Both the position numbers and the translations under genes were made by a program. A stretch of DNA of 64,000 bases, taken from positions 6,052,415-6,116,414 of the forward strand of contig OX155978.1 of the NCBI GenBank assembly GCA_944548615.1, written 5' to 3'. The number at the start of each line of letters is the position of its first letter. Within the stretch, counting starts at the first letter, position 1. Positions 39,600 through 49,445 of this stretch are shown here, one piece after another. Source of the stretch: Micropterix aruncella. Lineage: Eukaryota > Arthropoda > Insecta > Lepidoptera > Micropterigidae. The notes beneath the pieces were generated by a model. The model saw only the letters and a list, made by a program, of their open reading frames with translations. It was not told the origin of the DNA and did not search any database.

Positions 39600-40025
39600 T
39601 TGGGCTTGTTTAAATCGGTTTGAGATGTACTTGGGTCATGAATGATTTCCAGACCCTGATGATGGAGCCGGCAGGTTGGCACTGGAATTCTATAACGCAA
39701 CAACGTATCTTAGCCGTGTTTAGGCATTTTAGAATCGGCTTGAGATGTACTGTGGTCATGAATGATTGCCAGGGTCTGATGATGGAACCGGAAGGTGGCG
39801 CTGGAACTATAACAGAACAACTCTATAACGGAACAACATATCTCAGCCGTGTTTGGGCTTTTTGGAACCGTCCTGAGATGTACTCTGGTCAAGAGTGGTT
39901 TGCAGAGTCTGCTGACGGAACCAGAAGGTAGGCACTGGAACTCGATAATCAAACAATAAATGCTTAACATGTTTGGGCTTCCATAAATCATCTTGAAATG
40001 TACTCTAATCATGAATGATAATATT
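39600..40025 (+). repeat. ~120-bp tandem repeat, about 3.5 units
   Basis: The anchor GAGATGTACT (GAAATG in the last unit) is at 39622, 39742, 39875 and 39995 (spacing 120, 133, 120). Units contain CATGAATGAT, CTGATGATGGA and GTGTTTGGGCTT. The 103-codon frame here is a by-product of the period. Confidence 0.85.
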
Positions 40026-40089
40026 GTGATAAGACAGAACTTTTTAGTCTTATCACGATTTGTGATGACTAAAAAATTAAAAATAAAAT

Positions 40090-40345
40090 AATGGGGGAAG
40101 GGGTTCGAAAATCCCAAAAAAACGTGATTACGTAATATAGAATGGAAGACTATCGCGGTTGTTTGACATTATAAATAGGATAAAAAACGAATTTACCGCG
40201 TGAAATTTGTAGCACCCGACGTTACCAGTCTACCCTAGACAACGGCGGCTGCAACGTCACCGAAACGTCGGGTACTACAAATTTTTCTCGCGGTAAATTC
40301 GTTTTCTATCCTATTTATAGTGATTACGTAATATTTGGACGGCCC
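40090..40345. repeat. Interspersed repeat carrying a PLE mini-element
   Basis: GGGGTTCGAAAATCCCAAAA before and ATTTGGACGGCCCC after the insertion match an uninterrupted copy at about 40690-40740 (CGAAAAACCCAAAAACGTG, GTGGACGGCCCC). Confidence 0.75.
40139..40319. mobile_element. 181-bp palindromic PLE-2 mini-element
   Basis: Head-to-head PLE-2 3' termini as at 31882-32055. The left arm is ATCGCGGTTGTTTGACATT to CACCCGACG; the right arm is AGTCTACCCTAGACAACGG to TCGTTTTCTATCC. A 15-bp duplication, GTGATTACGTAATAT, flanks it (40124-40138 and 40320-40334). Confidence 0.9.
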
Positions 40346-40971
40346 CCAAACAGACTCGTTTTATACCTAAAAACGTTTTAATATTGTTTATGACGTTTAC
40401 TACTACTACTGAAATTAAATATGCATTTTTAAATGCTTTCTTAGATATTTTTTTCTCTTTAATACCATCTTTACAGCCACTAAAGATTGGGATTTGTAAA
40501 ATAAACCAAAGATTTTGAGATTTTGTAATTACTTTGAATGAATAAAGTACACTTTAAAAAGCATTCTAAACACTTTACAAACGCTGGGTTCACAGTTCTT
40601 CACATTTTCTGCAAATTCGGTTGATTACGTATTCTGGGAGGGGGGAGGGGGGGTCAGACCGCTTATTACGACTGTTGACATGGGAGAGGTGGGGGTCGAA
40701 AAACCCAAAAACGTGATTACATAATATGTGGACGGCCCCTAAAGCCATGTTTCGTCTGTCGTTATGAATCGAGTGAATGAATGGTTAGGGGATAGTTGTA
40801 ATAAATGCAAATGACAAATGACACAATATGTAATATGCATTTTTACTGTAGGATTACTAATTTAGGAGCTACAAGGTATTAAAATTGATTAAAAAAAATA
40901 GTTACGTCTTTTATTTTTAAAAAATGAACAAAATAAAACGCTACATAGGTATGCCGACTTAAACAAAGTTG
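40346..40971. other. Spacer with a second copy of the GGACGGCCCC repeat
   Basis: Contains G-rich runs at 40639-40652 and the uninterrupted repeat copy near 40690-40740. No gene recognised. Confidence 0.5.
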
Positions 40972-41956
40972 TCAATCAAATTGTCTTCCACCACCAACAT
41001 CGACGGGGGTTCCATTGCTACATGCTCCTGAGCAGCCGTTACAGAGAAGACTGCAGTTAATGCCCACTTTTCGGCAACTGCATTTTCCAGAGCAACCACT
41101 CTTGCATCGGCAGAAAATAGAACTCAACAAGGTATCAGGAGCAGGAGGGTCCAAGGTCGTGATTGGCTCTAGGTTTCCATCGACACCTCGCTTCCAACTC
41201 CACATTTCAGGTGGCAGTTGGTTCCCAAGCCACTCCTGTACTTGATGGTATACTCTAAACGAGTGATATTTCGCTGACCCTTTTGTAGGAGGGAGGTAAG
41301 AAAGAGCAGGTTTGGGCTTGCTACAAGATGTCAAAAAAACTTTGTATCGGTGGCTGTTCAGATCAGTCTGGGTAGAGAGCGCACGGTATACTGCAAGAAA
41401 CATTTTTTCTCCCGATTCTGCGATGGCGTCCTGAGTTGATGTTGGGTCATAAAAACAGTTGCGATATCCTTTATTAATGTATTTTGTTCAAAAAGCTTGA
41501 TAAGTAATGCTTTGCCCTGAAAATGGCTGGGGTTGTATCACAACCACTGAAACTATGGAGAAAAAGAATGGAACAGCAAAATTAATATTTTTGAAGTTCT
41601 TGGGAACAATATATACTGGAAACGAATTTACCGCGTGAAATTTGTAGGACCCGACGTTTCGGTGACGTTGCAGCCGCCGTTGTCTAGGGTAGACTGAAGA
41701 ACTGTCAGTCCGTTGTTTTACGGGTAGGCCGCAAACCGTTGTTCTTTCAACCATTCTTCACCTAGAATTAAGCAGCGTATTAAGTGGCGAGGATTTTCAC
41801 AAGTGCGACAGAGTTTCCTTCAGCCAATCGGAACGTACCACGGTGCTATGTGAGGAGTCGCATAATGCCAAGTTTCTGCGCCTGGCAAACGCAGGGCATT
41901 CCCGCAAGGAGGTACCGAAATACGCTGTAAGTACTGTCATTAATCTTTCGAAAATT

Positions 41957-42791
41957 GAAGACATTATTTCAAAAACAGCAGATGTCCAAAAAAGTAAATT
42001 GTTCAGGAGAGCCAAAAAACTGTATAAAATCTCTGTATTGTTATAATTTGTGTTGATCTTTTTAAATGGTATGCTAGAGAATATAGACAACTGTTTCACC
42101 AATAGTAGTGTCAATTATAAAAAGGTACAAAAAAATGATAAACTGACAGAGTGCTGGACATGTGTCCTTTTCAAAAGAAATCACATCAGTCCCATACTAA
42201 ATACTTTGTCGAAAATGGTTAATGAAATAAGTTGTAATATGAAATACATGTTTTATTTGTAAGAAAACTTAACTTAGTTAACACTTTGCGTTTCTTTACT
42301 ATCTAATTCGTTACATTCAAGCATTCTTGTAGTGCTGCTATTTTGCCGGATTGATGAACATCGGAATCTTAGTTTTTATAATGTTAATAATGAATATTCT
42401 AGCTTATAAAAAAACTTGTGTTATGCATATAATCTATTACATTAACACTACGCAATTGCATTTAAAGCCTTGTGTCGTCGCCGCTACTATTATCAAATTC
42501 ATCAACGTCAGACTGTTGAGCCTCGTCAGAGACGGATAGAGAGTCGAAAAATACTTTACTCTCTGGTTTTATGACAGGATAAAGTTTCTTTAAATCATTA
42601 AGTTTTGCAGTACTGATAGTGAGGTTATGACGGAATCAAACAAACTTGTCTAGCTTATAACTCAGGATATGTTGCATTTATGCAAAAATTAATTAAGCAA
42701 AAAATGTGCGCAATAGCGACATCTACCGAACTGCATTAAAATGTAATTTCACGAAAAAATGGACATCTGCTGTTTTTGAAATAATGTCTTC
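41957..42791. mobile_element. 835-bp TIR element nested in the PLE-2 ORF
   Basis: Perfect or near-perfect ~32-bp inverted ends: GAAGACATTATTTC and AACAGCAGATGTCCA at left, their complement at 42760-42791. Removing it restores the reading ...NLSKI then DIDQPTTE... across the site, with a duplicated TT at most. AT-rich interior without a transposase. Confidence 0.82.
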
Positions 42792-42796
42792 TTGAC

Positions 42797-44680
42797 ATTG
42801 ACCAGCCGACGACAGAAATTCTTAGCAGGGGATTAAATTATGTACCGACACCGAACCGTTTGCCTGTGGAAAGTATTATCGGTGGCATTGAAGAAGTCAT
42901 CTCTCGTAACAAGATCCCTGCGCCAGAGGCCGACTTACTGCGACAGGATGTGGCTGTCTTTGTACGCAAGGCCAAGCTCCCACAGTCGAACACCACAGCC
43001 GCCCAGAGAAAAAGCTTAAAATCTCTGCGGGACAATAAGGACGTAGTTGTGTTGCGGGCCGATAAAGGCAACGCAACCGTGATACTCGATACTGTGGACT
43101 ACGAGCGGAAAATTGGGACGCTCTTAGAAGACGCCAACACTTACGAGAAGGTGAATTACAATCCCACGAGCAGAATTACCAGGCAAACGAGAGTTTTAAT
43201 CGATAAATCTGTCACTTCCCTCCCAGAAATAGCTTATCTCACTAAACCACGTAACGTACAGCCACCGAAATTATATGGCTTACCTAAAATCCATAAGGAT
43301 AATGCACCATTGAGACCGATTGTGAGCCAAATCGACAGCCCCACATATCCTCTGTCAAAACACTTGGCTGGTGTCCTCCAACCGCTTACGGGCAAAACGA
43401 CGTCTTACGTGAAAGACTCGCGACATTTCGTAAGCATTATTGGAAGCTTAAAACTGGCCGAAGACGAAATAATGGTGAGCTTTGACGTCGAATCTTTATT
43501 TACGAATTTGCCCATTTCGGAGTGTCTTACGGTGGTGAGAGATAAACTAAGGTCTGAGGACCTCCCTATTAGCTACGCCGACATGCTTCAACATTGCCTG
43601 ACATCCTGCTACTTTTTATGGAACGGCGATTATTACAAACAAATCGACGGAGTAGCAATGGGATGCCCCGTATCGCCGATAGTTAGTGACCTATATATGG
43701 AATATTTTGAGGAATTAGCCATAAAAACCTCCAAAATTAAACCCATTCTCTGGCTTCGCTACGTGGATGATACCTTCTGCATCCTGAAAGGCAACATTCA
43801 AACGGTGAAAGAATTCCTGGGTCATCTAAACTCCATACACCCAAAAATCAGTTTCACCTATGAAGTAGAGAAGGACGGCTCCTTACCATTTTTGGATGTC
43901 AAAGTGACGAGGAGAAGTGACAATACTCTCGGACATACGGTATATCGGAAGCCCACACATACGGACAGATATTTGCATGCAAGCTCACACCATCATCCCT
44001 ACCATCTACGTTCAGTGCAAACATCGCTCGTGAATCGAGCACGCGATCTATGCGACACTGAGCATTTTCCGAAGGAGATGGAACATGTCAATGATGTCCT
44101 TAGGAAAAATGGATACGGAAAATATCACGAGACACGCACACGATCTAATACGGACGAAACTCAAAAACCGAGCAGATCAAGAGCATTCTTACCATACGTC
44201 AAGGGCGTGACTGATCGAATAAGTAAGATGCTAAACAGATTCGATATAAAAACGATCTTCAAACCGACCCAAAATATAGCTCGATTTTTGAGGCCTGTAA
44301 AGGATGTAATACCACTGCAAACCCCGGGTGTGTATAAAGTCGAATGCAGCTGCGGTCTAGCCTACGTTGGACAAACGAAACAACCCATAGCCACGCGACT
44401 GACAGAACACATCAAAGCTGTTAAAAACGTTCAGCGAGAAAAATCGGCGATCTGCGAACATATATTGGACAGCGGAAGTAACCACTGGATGCAGTTTCAA
44501 AATCCCATTGTTCTATCCAAGGAACAATTCTACTTTCCTCGCATGATCCGGGAAGCCATTGAAATAAGAAGAACTCCGAACTTCAATAGAGATGACGGCT
44601 ACAAACTCTCTTCTACGTGGAACCCTCTTCTTAAAATGTTCCCGCCGCCGAACGCCGAACGCAAAGACGTAATACAGTGA
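42797..44680 (+). CDS. Penelope-type reverse transcriptase with GIY-YIG endonuclease (PLE-2, 5' part disrupted)
   Basis: The open frame has no ATG at its 5' edge because the nested TIR element cuts it off from the N-terminal part (frame at about 41763-41956 with SRKEVPKYAVSTVINLSKI). Domains: TTEILSRGLNYVPTPNRLP, then the RT blocks DKGNATVILDTVDYERKI, KLYGLPKIHKDNAPLRPIVS, MVSFDVESLFTNLP (catalytic Asp), GVAMGCPVSPIVSDLYMEYF and LRYVDDTFCI (YVDD active site), and LPFLDVKVTR. The C-terminus has VECSCGLAYVGQTKQPIATR and LTEHIKAVKNV (GIY-YIG, here AYVG). The YVDD and single CSC before the nuclease fit Penelope/Poseidon-type elements, distinct from PLE-1. RT and nuclease residues appear intact, but the insertion should prevent a full protein. 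The stop is at 44678-44680. Confidence 0.88.
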   Translation: MDQPTTEILSRGLNYVPTPNRLPVESIIGGIEEVISRNKIPAPEADLLRQDVAVFVRKAKLPQSNTTAAQRKSLKSLRDNKDVVVLRADKGNATVILDTVDYERKIGTLLEDANTYEKVNYNPTSRITRQTRVLIDKSVTSLPEIAYLTKPRNVQPPKLYGLPKIHKDNAPLRPIVSQIDSPTYPLSKHLAGVLQPLTGKTTSYVKDSRHFVSIIGSLKLAEDEIMVSFDVESLFTNLPISECLTVVRDKLRSEDLPISYADMLQHCLTSCYFLWNGDYYKQIDGVAMGCPVSPIVSDLYMEYFEELAIKTSKIKPILWLRYVDDTFCILKGNIQTVKEFLGHLNSIHPKISFTYEVEKDGSLPFLDVKVTRRSDNTLGHTVYRKPTHTDRYLHASSHHHPYHLRSVQTSLVNRARDLCDTEHFPKEMEHVNDVLRKNGYGKYHETRTRSNTDETQKPSRSRAFLPYVKGVTDRISKMLNRFDIKTIFKPTQNIARFLRPVKDVIPLQTPGVYKVECSCGLAYVGQTKQPIATRLTEHIKAVKNVQREKSAICEHILDSGSNHWMQFQNPIVLSKEQFYFPRMIREAIEIRRTPNFNRDDGYKLSSTWNPLLKMFPPPNAERKDVIQ

Positions 44681-45687
44681 GTGTTGTGTGCAAGACGGAT
44701 TTTAAAAATTCCCGCGCTCCGAGCCCGGCCCCCCACCACCGTTATAACCTACGCAGTGGCGGCAGCGGTTTGCGGCCTACCCGCAAAACAACGGACTGAC
44801 AGCTCTTCAGTCTACCCTAGACAACGGCGGCTGCAACGTCACCAAAACGTCGGGTCCTACAAATTTCACGCGGTAAATTCGTTTTCTATCCTATTTATAA
44901 TGTCAAACAACCGCGATAGTCTTCGATTTTATAATATATACTGGTTTCCACTTTCCCCTTCCCGACTTGATAAAAAATATTTCCTTTGCTGGAAGAGCCA
45001 AAACCATTAGAAGGATTACAAGACCCACAACTTCTTCAACAACAGCAACTACAACATTGTCTGCAGCTTCATCAATTGCAGTGCGTATAATTATTATTGT
45101 AGTCAGCATCACTTGCAGCTATTGGTGTCTCAATTTTCTGAGCCTGCATTTTTTCTGAGAGACGTTGAATAAGTTGGCACTTGTTCTTTTCATTTGACAG
45201 AAAATGCTCTTGTTGAACAGTAACCTTCATAGTCGGATTAAAATTTATACCAACAAACGATTTCGCCATTCTTCTTCTTCTTTGTTCCGATGTTTTCGTA
45301 CTGTTACTTACATCATCGTAGCCATCAAACACGACGGTAGAATGTGGTCCGTAATGACATTTTACATAGGTAATATACTGATCACATATCTCTGAATAAG
45401 TGGAGCCCAGTTGCCACTTGGTACGGTGCAGAAGAGACCCGCCCTCTATAACCGTGACACTAGTTTTTAAATTTACATTTTTGTCGGTTTTGTATTAGAC
45501 GTAGAGATTTAACCGTGTCCACAGTTGGCTTTTCCCCCGCAATTTGCTCTATCAACTCGTCTATAGACATCTGAGAATCCTTATTGTTCCATATAATACT
45601 GTATTTGTTCCATGGCATTAGATATATATTCTTCTTTCCGACGACTGCTACTTTTCGCTGTAGTAGATTCATGTGCCAATAAAACAC

Positions 45688-45860
45688 TTACGTGGTATAT
45701 ACCACTGTTTATATACCGTGGTATATACCGCTGGTATATACACGTGGTATATACCACTGTTTATATACCGTGGTATACACGGTATATACCGTGGTATATA
45801 CCACTGTGTTTATATACCACTTACGTGGTATATAAACAGTCAACGTGGTATATACCTTCA
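45688..45860. repeat. Cluster of palindromic GGTATATACC motifs
   Basis: Roughly ten irregularly spaced copies of GTGGTATATACCAC-like sequence, alternating with TGTTTATATACC and ACGTGGTATATA, inside the broken Cys-rich gene. Both strands look alike. Confidence 0.9.
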
Positions 45861-46349
45861 GCAGCAACAAGATCACCGGCATTTGTTACTCTCCGAAAAA
45901 CATTATTGCCCCATTCATTCCGCTTTTTAGCAGCGTCTAAAACTGTAGCAGAAAACTGTAAACTGCGAACAGGGTATATCCTACGACGTCATTCTTTTGG
46001 TTTTTTCTTTTCTTTGGCACAGTATTCGTCATCTATTGCTTCAGTCATTGATTTTTTCAGTGCAGAAGAGGCATTGTGAATGAAATTCGAATAACTGCTG
46101 TGATGAGCGCAAGCTAGATCTTGAAGCAGAAGACGTAGATGGCCCTGCTTCCCTGAGATCGGCGATGATTCAACTGCTTCGTGTATATCGTTTTCTACAA
46201 GCGCCACTCAACATCAGCCAGCAGGATGTGTTTCCCGTCTTTTCTAATTTTACTAGCCCTTAACAAGCCTTGAATTCCTTTTTGTAATACATCACAGCGG
46301 TCACTAGTCACGTCTTTATCACAAATTGTACATTTATCAGTCATGATGG

Positions 46350-46834
46350 AAATCAGCGAAACACGAACTAAACAGCACGAACAGAAGCAGCGTGAACACA
46401 CCACACCGTATAAGCGTTGTGAGCGTACTGGCACTGATCATACGTACTGGCGGGCGAGACGACACCGGACGACGCGACGCGGGCGCCGATAGGCGGATTT
46501 CTCTTGCGTTTGACCCATTGTAGCTCCTAAAGTATTCATCCAACAGTAAAATGCGTGACATATAATTTGTAGAAAATTTAATGTAGTTAATTATTGTAGA
46601 ATTAATTTTTAAGATATAATTAATGGTTTTTGAGGTACGAGCAAACAACTAAAAAAAGGGACCTTTCCCCCTCTCGCCCCCCGCGAGCTCACCCCCCACC
46701 ATCGGGGACTTTTAGTATGTTTATCAGGATATCTCAAGGAATAAATGTACCGATTTTCAAAACTACACGAATTTTTTGGTCTGATTTAATTAATTTGCTC
46801 AGGCTAATAGGTGTGACGTGTGAAATTGTATGAA
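46350..46834. other. Upstream flank of the broken gene
   Basis: Includes a C-rich patch at 46670-46705. No coding feature. Confidence 0.4.
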
Positions 46835-46975
46835 ATGAAGCGTGAAATTATTCTAGCGGCCGTCTATGTATCTATGGTAATAATGAGATATTTGGTGTGG
46901 AGTTTAGGATGCGTTCGAATTAGAAAATAATATTACTGTGCGCTCCAGGAGCAAGCCGCCAATATTGGTCGTTAC
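46835..46975 (-). repeat. piggyBac-type MITE fragment
   Basis: Reverse complement of 51385-51535. Shared words are ATTCTAGCGGCCGTCTATGT, GATGCGTTCGAATTAGAAAA and CAATATTGGTCGTTAC. It is truncated where the adjacent non-LTR fragment begins. Confidence 0.85.
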
Positions 46976-47225
46976 CACCTGTTTACCATAGGTGTGACAG
47001 ACAACCCTCTATGCAGAGGATGCATGGAGGAAGAAGAAACGCCACAGCATGTGCTCATGGAGTGCAGGAGCGTGGCAGAGCAACGGGCAAGAATACTACA
47101 ATCTCCAGTATCTCTCCCGGAGGCCTGTAGCAACCCAAACAGGCTGCTAAACTTCTGGGACAGCCTGGGTTGGCTGGAGTAAAATTTTTTAATTTTAATT
47201 TTAATTTTTAATTTTATTAATTTTA
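46976..47225 (+). mobile_element. Non-LTR C-terminal fragment
   Basis: Encodes FTIGVTDNPLCRGCMEEEET, then PQHVLMECRSVAEQRARIL and LLNFWDSLGWLE with a stop at 47180. This is a Cys/His knuckle like those following RNase H in I/R1/LOA elements. The AT-rich tail is built of TTTTAATT units. Confidence 0.8.
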
Positions 47226-47400
47226 GGAATCTTACAGCTAGGTATACGGTTATTACAAATTAATATGTATATAAAATAGAAACGAGCCACGCACAACGGC
47301 CCAATCAGGAGGCCAAGTGCGGGAGAAAGCCCAGACAAACTAACTAAACTATCTAACGATAGAGAATTCATTAAAAAAACGAAATTGTTAGTACTTATAT

Positions 47401-48152
47401 ACTTGAGGTAAAAAATAGAAAAATCCTCATCTGCTCTGACAGCAGAGCAGCACTGGACGCTCTGGCTAAAGCCACCACAGAATCTTCTGTGGTCTAGGAC
47501 TGCATGCAAGAGCTCAACAAATTGGGAAAAACCAATAAAATCACCCTAATATGGATACCGGGTCACCAAGGCATACCCGGCAACGAAGAGGCCGACAGAC
47601 TGGCAAAACTGGGCACACTGGAATGCCCAGTGGAGCCAGTTGTAGGGGTACCCTTCGCTACAGGTAAAAAAATCATCAGGGACTGCTTGGAGCAGGAACA
47701 TCGGGCTTCCTGGAAACAGAGCCAGGGATGTCGCCAGGCAAAAGCCATGATGGAGCAACCACTACAAAAGAAAACCAAGGCCCTACTTGACATGAGCAAG
47801 AAGAACCTCAGAACCACTATCGGTCTCATCACCGGACACACGACCCTTAGAGCACATCTATTCAACCTTGGCTTGACCGAGAGCAAGGACTGCCAAATAT
47901 GTGGCGAAGAACCTGAAGACAGGATACACATTGTTGGTCGCCGCCCAGGCCTCGCCGCTAAATGACAGTTCACTGGGACGAGCCTTTCTCGAACCTAGCG
48001 ATCTGCCCAACTTGAAGGTCAGTGATCTACTTGGACTGGTAAGAAGTACTGGGCTACTAGCTGACAGCTGACCTAACCACATAGTGGGTAGTTACAAAAG
48101 ATCTTATAGATCTAAGTGACATCAAGGGCTGGAAACAAGCCCCCCACTCCGT

Positions 48153-48192
<40 letters not shown>
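47401..48192 (+). mobile_element. Non-LTR element with RNase H, 5'-truncated, clean target duplication
   Basis: The frame (about 47424-47960) carries ICSDSRAALDALAKATTESS, a stop, LIWIPGHQGIPGNEEADRLA (RNase H core with its His and Asp), LRTTIGLITGHTTLRAHLFN and SKDCQICGEEPEDRIHIV. After a frameshift it continues to a stop near 48072. The tail is (CTA)n at 48157-48192. TAGTACTTATAT is duplicated at 47389-47400 and 48193-48204. Confidence 0.87.
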
Positions 48193-48194
<2 letters not shown>

Positions 48195-48204
48195 GTACTT
48201 ATAT

Positions 48205-48900
48205 GCAAAATAGACCATAAATGTGGGGTGCCATTTTTGCATGCGAAGGTTTGCTTCCGAAAGGCTTAACGAAATAAAAGGCCGAGTGTCACTTACCATC
48301 GTGTATTTCTTAAATTAAAAAATCAATTACAAAAGACATCTATCAATTATTAATAGTATAAAAAGAACTGATATTTCCTCCAGGGCTTGATTAAGCAATT
48401 CGACAGTTTGCGCTTTCACATTTGACTCTATAGCGTTAAGCGATGCATGCGCGTTTCTATAGTACGATACAATAAAAAAAAAACAGAAAAGTGGGAAATG
48501 TTCTCGGAACTGTTTTACATACAAAATATACTGTATTATTATGTAATTACGAGTAAAGTATAAATAGGGTGATAAGAGTACAGTTTTAAAGCTTAAGTAT
48601 TTAGAAAGAAAAAAAACGAAATAGGGTTAGTTTATCGAATAGTTTTTTTTTTTATGTTGAATGATGACATTTTCGGATGACGATGGCCACGGGGTGTCTG
48701 CGTGTGCGTTTGGTCCTGTGAAAAGAAGAAATATTCTTGAATTTAAATTACAAAATGGTTGTTTTTTTCTTTTCCAAGACCACCAACTGAAGAAAAGGGA
48801 AAATATTGTGGGCGTCTGAGACGATTCCAAATGGAAGTCTGTCTGTGTGTCTGTCTGTTTGTCTGTGTGTATTCGTTGGGGAGCCATCGACAAAAAAGTG
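48205..48900. other. Unassigned region
   Basis: CTGT/GT-rich stretch at 48836-48870. No gene recognised. Confidence 0.4.
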
Positions 48901-48904
48901 CAAG

Positions 48905-49215
48905 AGTTTTGTAAAAGCTGATACTTTCAGATCAGACAGTATTTTGGCGATTGAATACCGGGGTATTTTTTATTTTTTTTATTTGTTGAGCGGGGCTTTT
49001 CTAAGGTCTTAATGAGCCTTGTAACACTGCGACCATTGCTGATCTATTGTGTTCGCCACCTACTATAGTTCTGCTCTAAGCCTCGTGTCATTTAAGAACC
49101 GCAGCAGACTTTGAATGCCGGGGTAGTCAGCAGGACAGACTCCGGGACACCTGACTCTGGCGTACTAGAAAAAGTGTAATTTTCATTAGTATTCTCAAAG
49201 TGTTTGGAAAAGCTG
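48905..49215 (+). repeat. Repeat interrupted by a short non-LTR 3' end
   Basis: AAGCTGATACTTTCAGATCA and GGGACACCTG blocks match 56395-56545. A 149-bp non-LTR 3' end (48963-49111, minus; same family as 9300-9490) interrupts it, flanked by TTGAATACCGGGG and TTGAATGCCGGGG. Confidence 0.8.
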
Positions 49216-49269
49216 AAAATCCATCAGTAGACAGTGGATGCAATAAAGAACTCGAAACAAATAGTCACA

Positions 49270-49445
49270 CCGCTTAACAATACAACGGGTGGCGTAAGCA
49301 TTGCTCCATACATGTCATAAAAATGAAGTCCCTGCAAATACGCCGGTACGTATTTGTCGGTAACTATTACGCATCGGTCTAAGGTGCCGCGCAATATAAT
49401 GGACTTCATTTTTGTGACATGTATGGAGTACTGCTGACGTCACGC
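49270..49445. mobile_element. Short TIR element (MITE)
   Basis: Inverted arms GCTCCATACATGTCATAAAA (about 49300) and TTTTGTGACATGTATGGAG (about 49412), each followed or preceded by ATGAAGTCC / GGACTTCAT. The central part, ACGCATCGGTCTAAGGTGCC, has a relative at 58605-58665. Confidence 0.78.

Larger units (their letters stand above)
41620..44932 (+). mobile_element. Penelope-like element PLE-2 with inverted termini
   Basis: Flanked by a perfect 12-bp duplication, AATATATACTGG, at 41608-41619 and 44933-44944. The left end (41620 to about 41756) is an inverted copy of the 3' terminus (about 44750-44890): ACCGCGTGAAATTTGTAGGA versus CCTACAAATTTCACGCGGT. A plus-strand ORF lies between, split by a TIR insertion at 41957-42791. 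The arrangement is typical of Penelope copies. Confidence 0.92.
40972..46345 (-). pseudogene. Broken gene of unknown function with a Cys-rich C-terminus
   Basis: Pieces on the minus strand read in order. The N-terminus MTDKCTICDKDVTSDRCDV starts at about 46345. LRLLLQDLACAHHSSYSNFI is near 46130, GEKPTVDTVKSLRLIQNRQ near 45510, and FNPTMKVTVQQEHFLSNEKN near 45240. Next comes LPAKEIFFIKSGRGKWKPVY up to the PLE-2 insertion. Beyond PLE-2 it resumes with VPKNFKNINFAVPFFF and PFSGQSITYQAF, then 41403-40972 with YHQVQEWLGNQLPP and CRCKSGCSGKCSCRK followed by more CxxC spacing. The final Cys cluster resembles CXC-type zinc-binding motifs. From memory, similar proteins are multi-copy in arthropods and may themselves be TE-derived. 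Frameshifts near 46200 and 45900 and the insertion at 41620-44932 disable it. Confidence 0.7.

Noticed and set aside
38940..40025. CRISPR or coding repeat protein
   Set aside because: Units are contiguous, diverged minisatellite copies. The 103-codon frame exists only because the period is divisible by three.
42838..43071. Antisense frame within PLE-2
   Set aside because: A shadow of the well-supported plus-strand RT frame, as are 2792-2977 and 3161-3421 within PLE-1.
45690..45860. A CRISPR-like array
   Set aside because: Motifs are palindromic, irregularly spaced and without spacers of constant length. The genome is eukaryotic.
47546..47973. Minus-strand frames of 70 and 136 codons
   Set aside because: They lie opposite the RNase H coding region of the non-LTR element and show no domain of their own.
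48150..48192. (CTA)n tract as an independent microsatellite
   Set aside because: It is the 3' tail of the non-LTR insertion, directly inside its target duplication.
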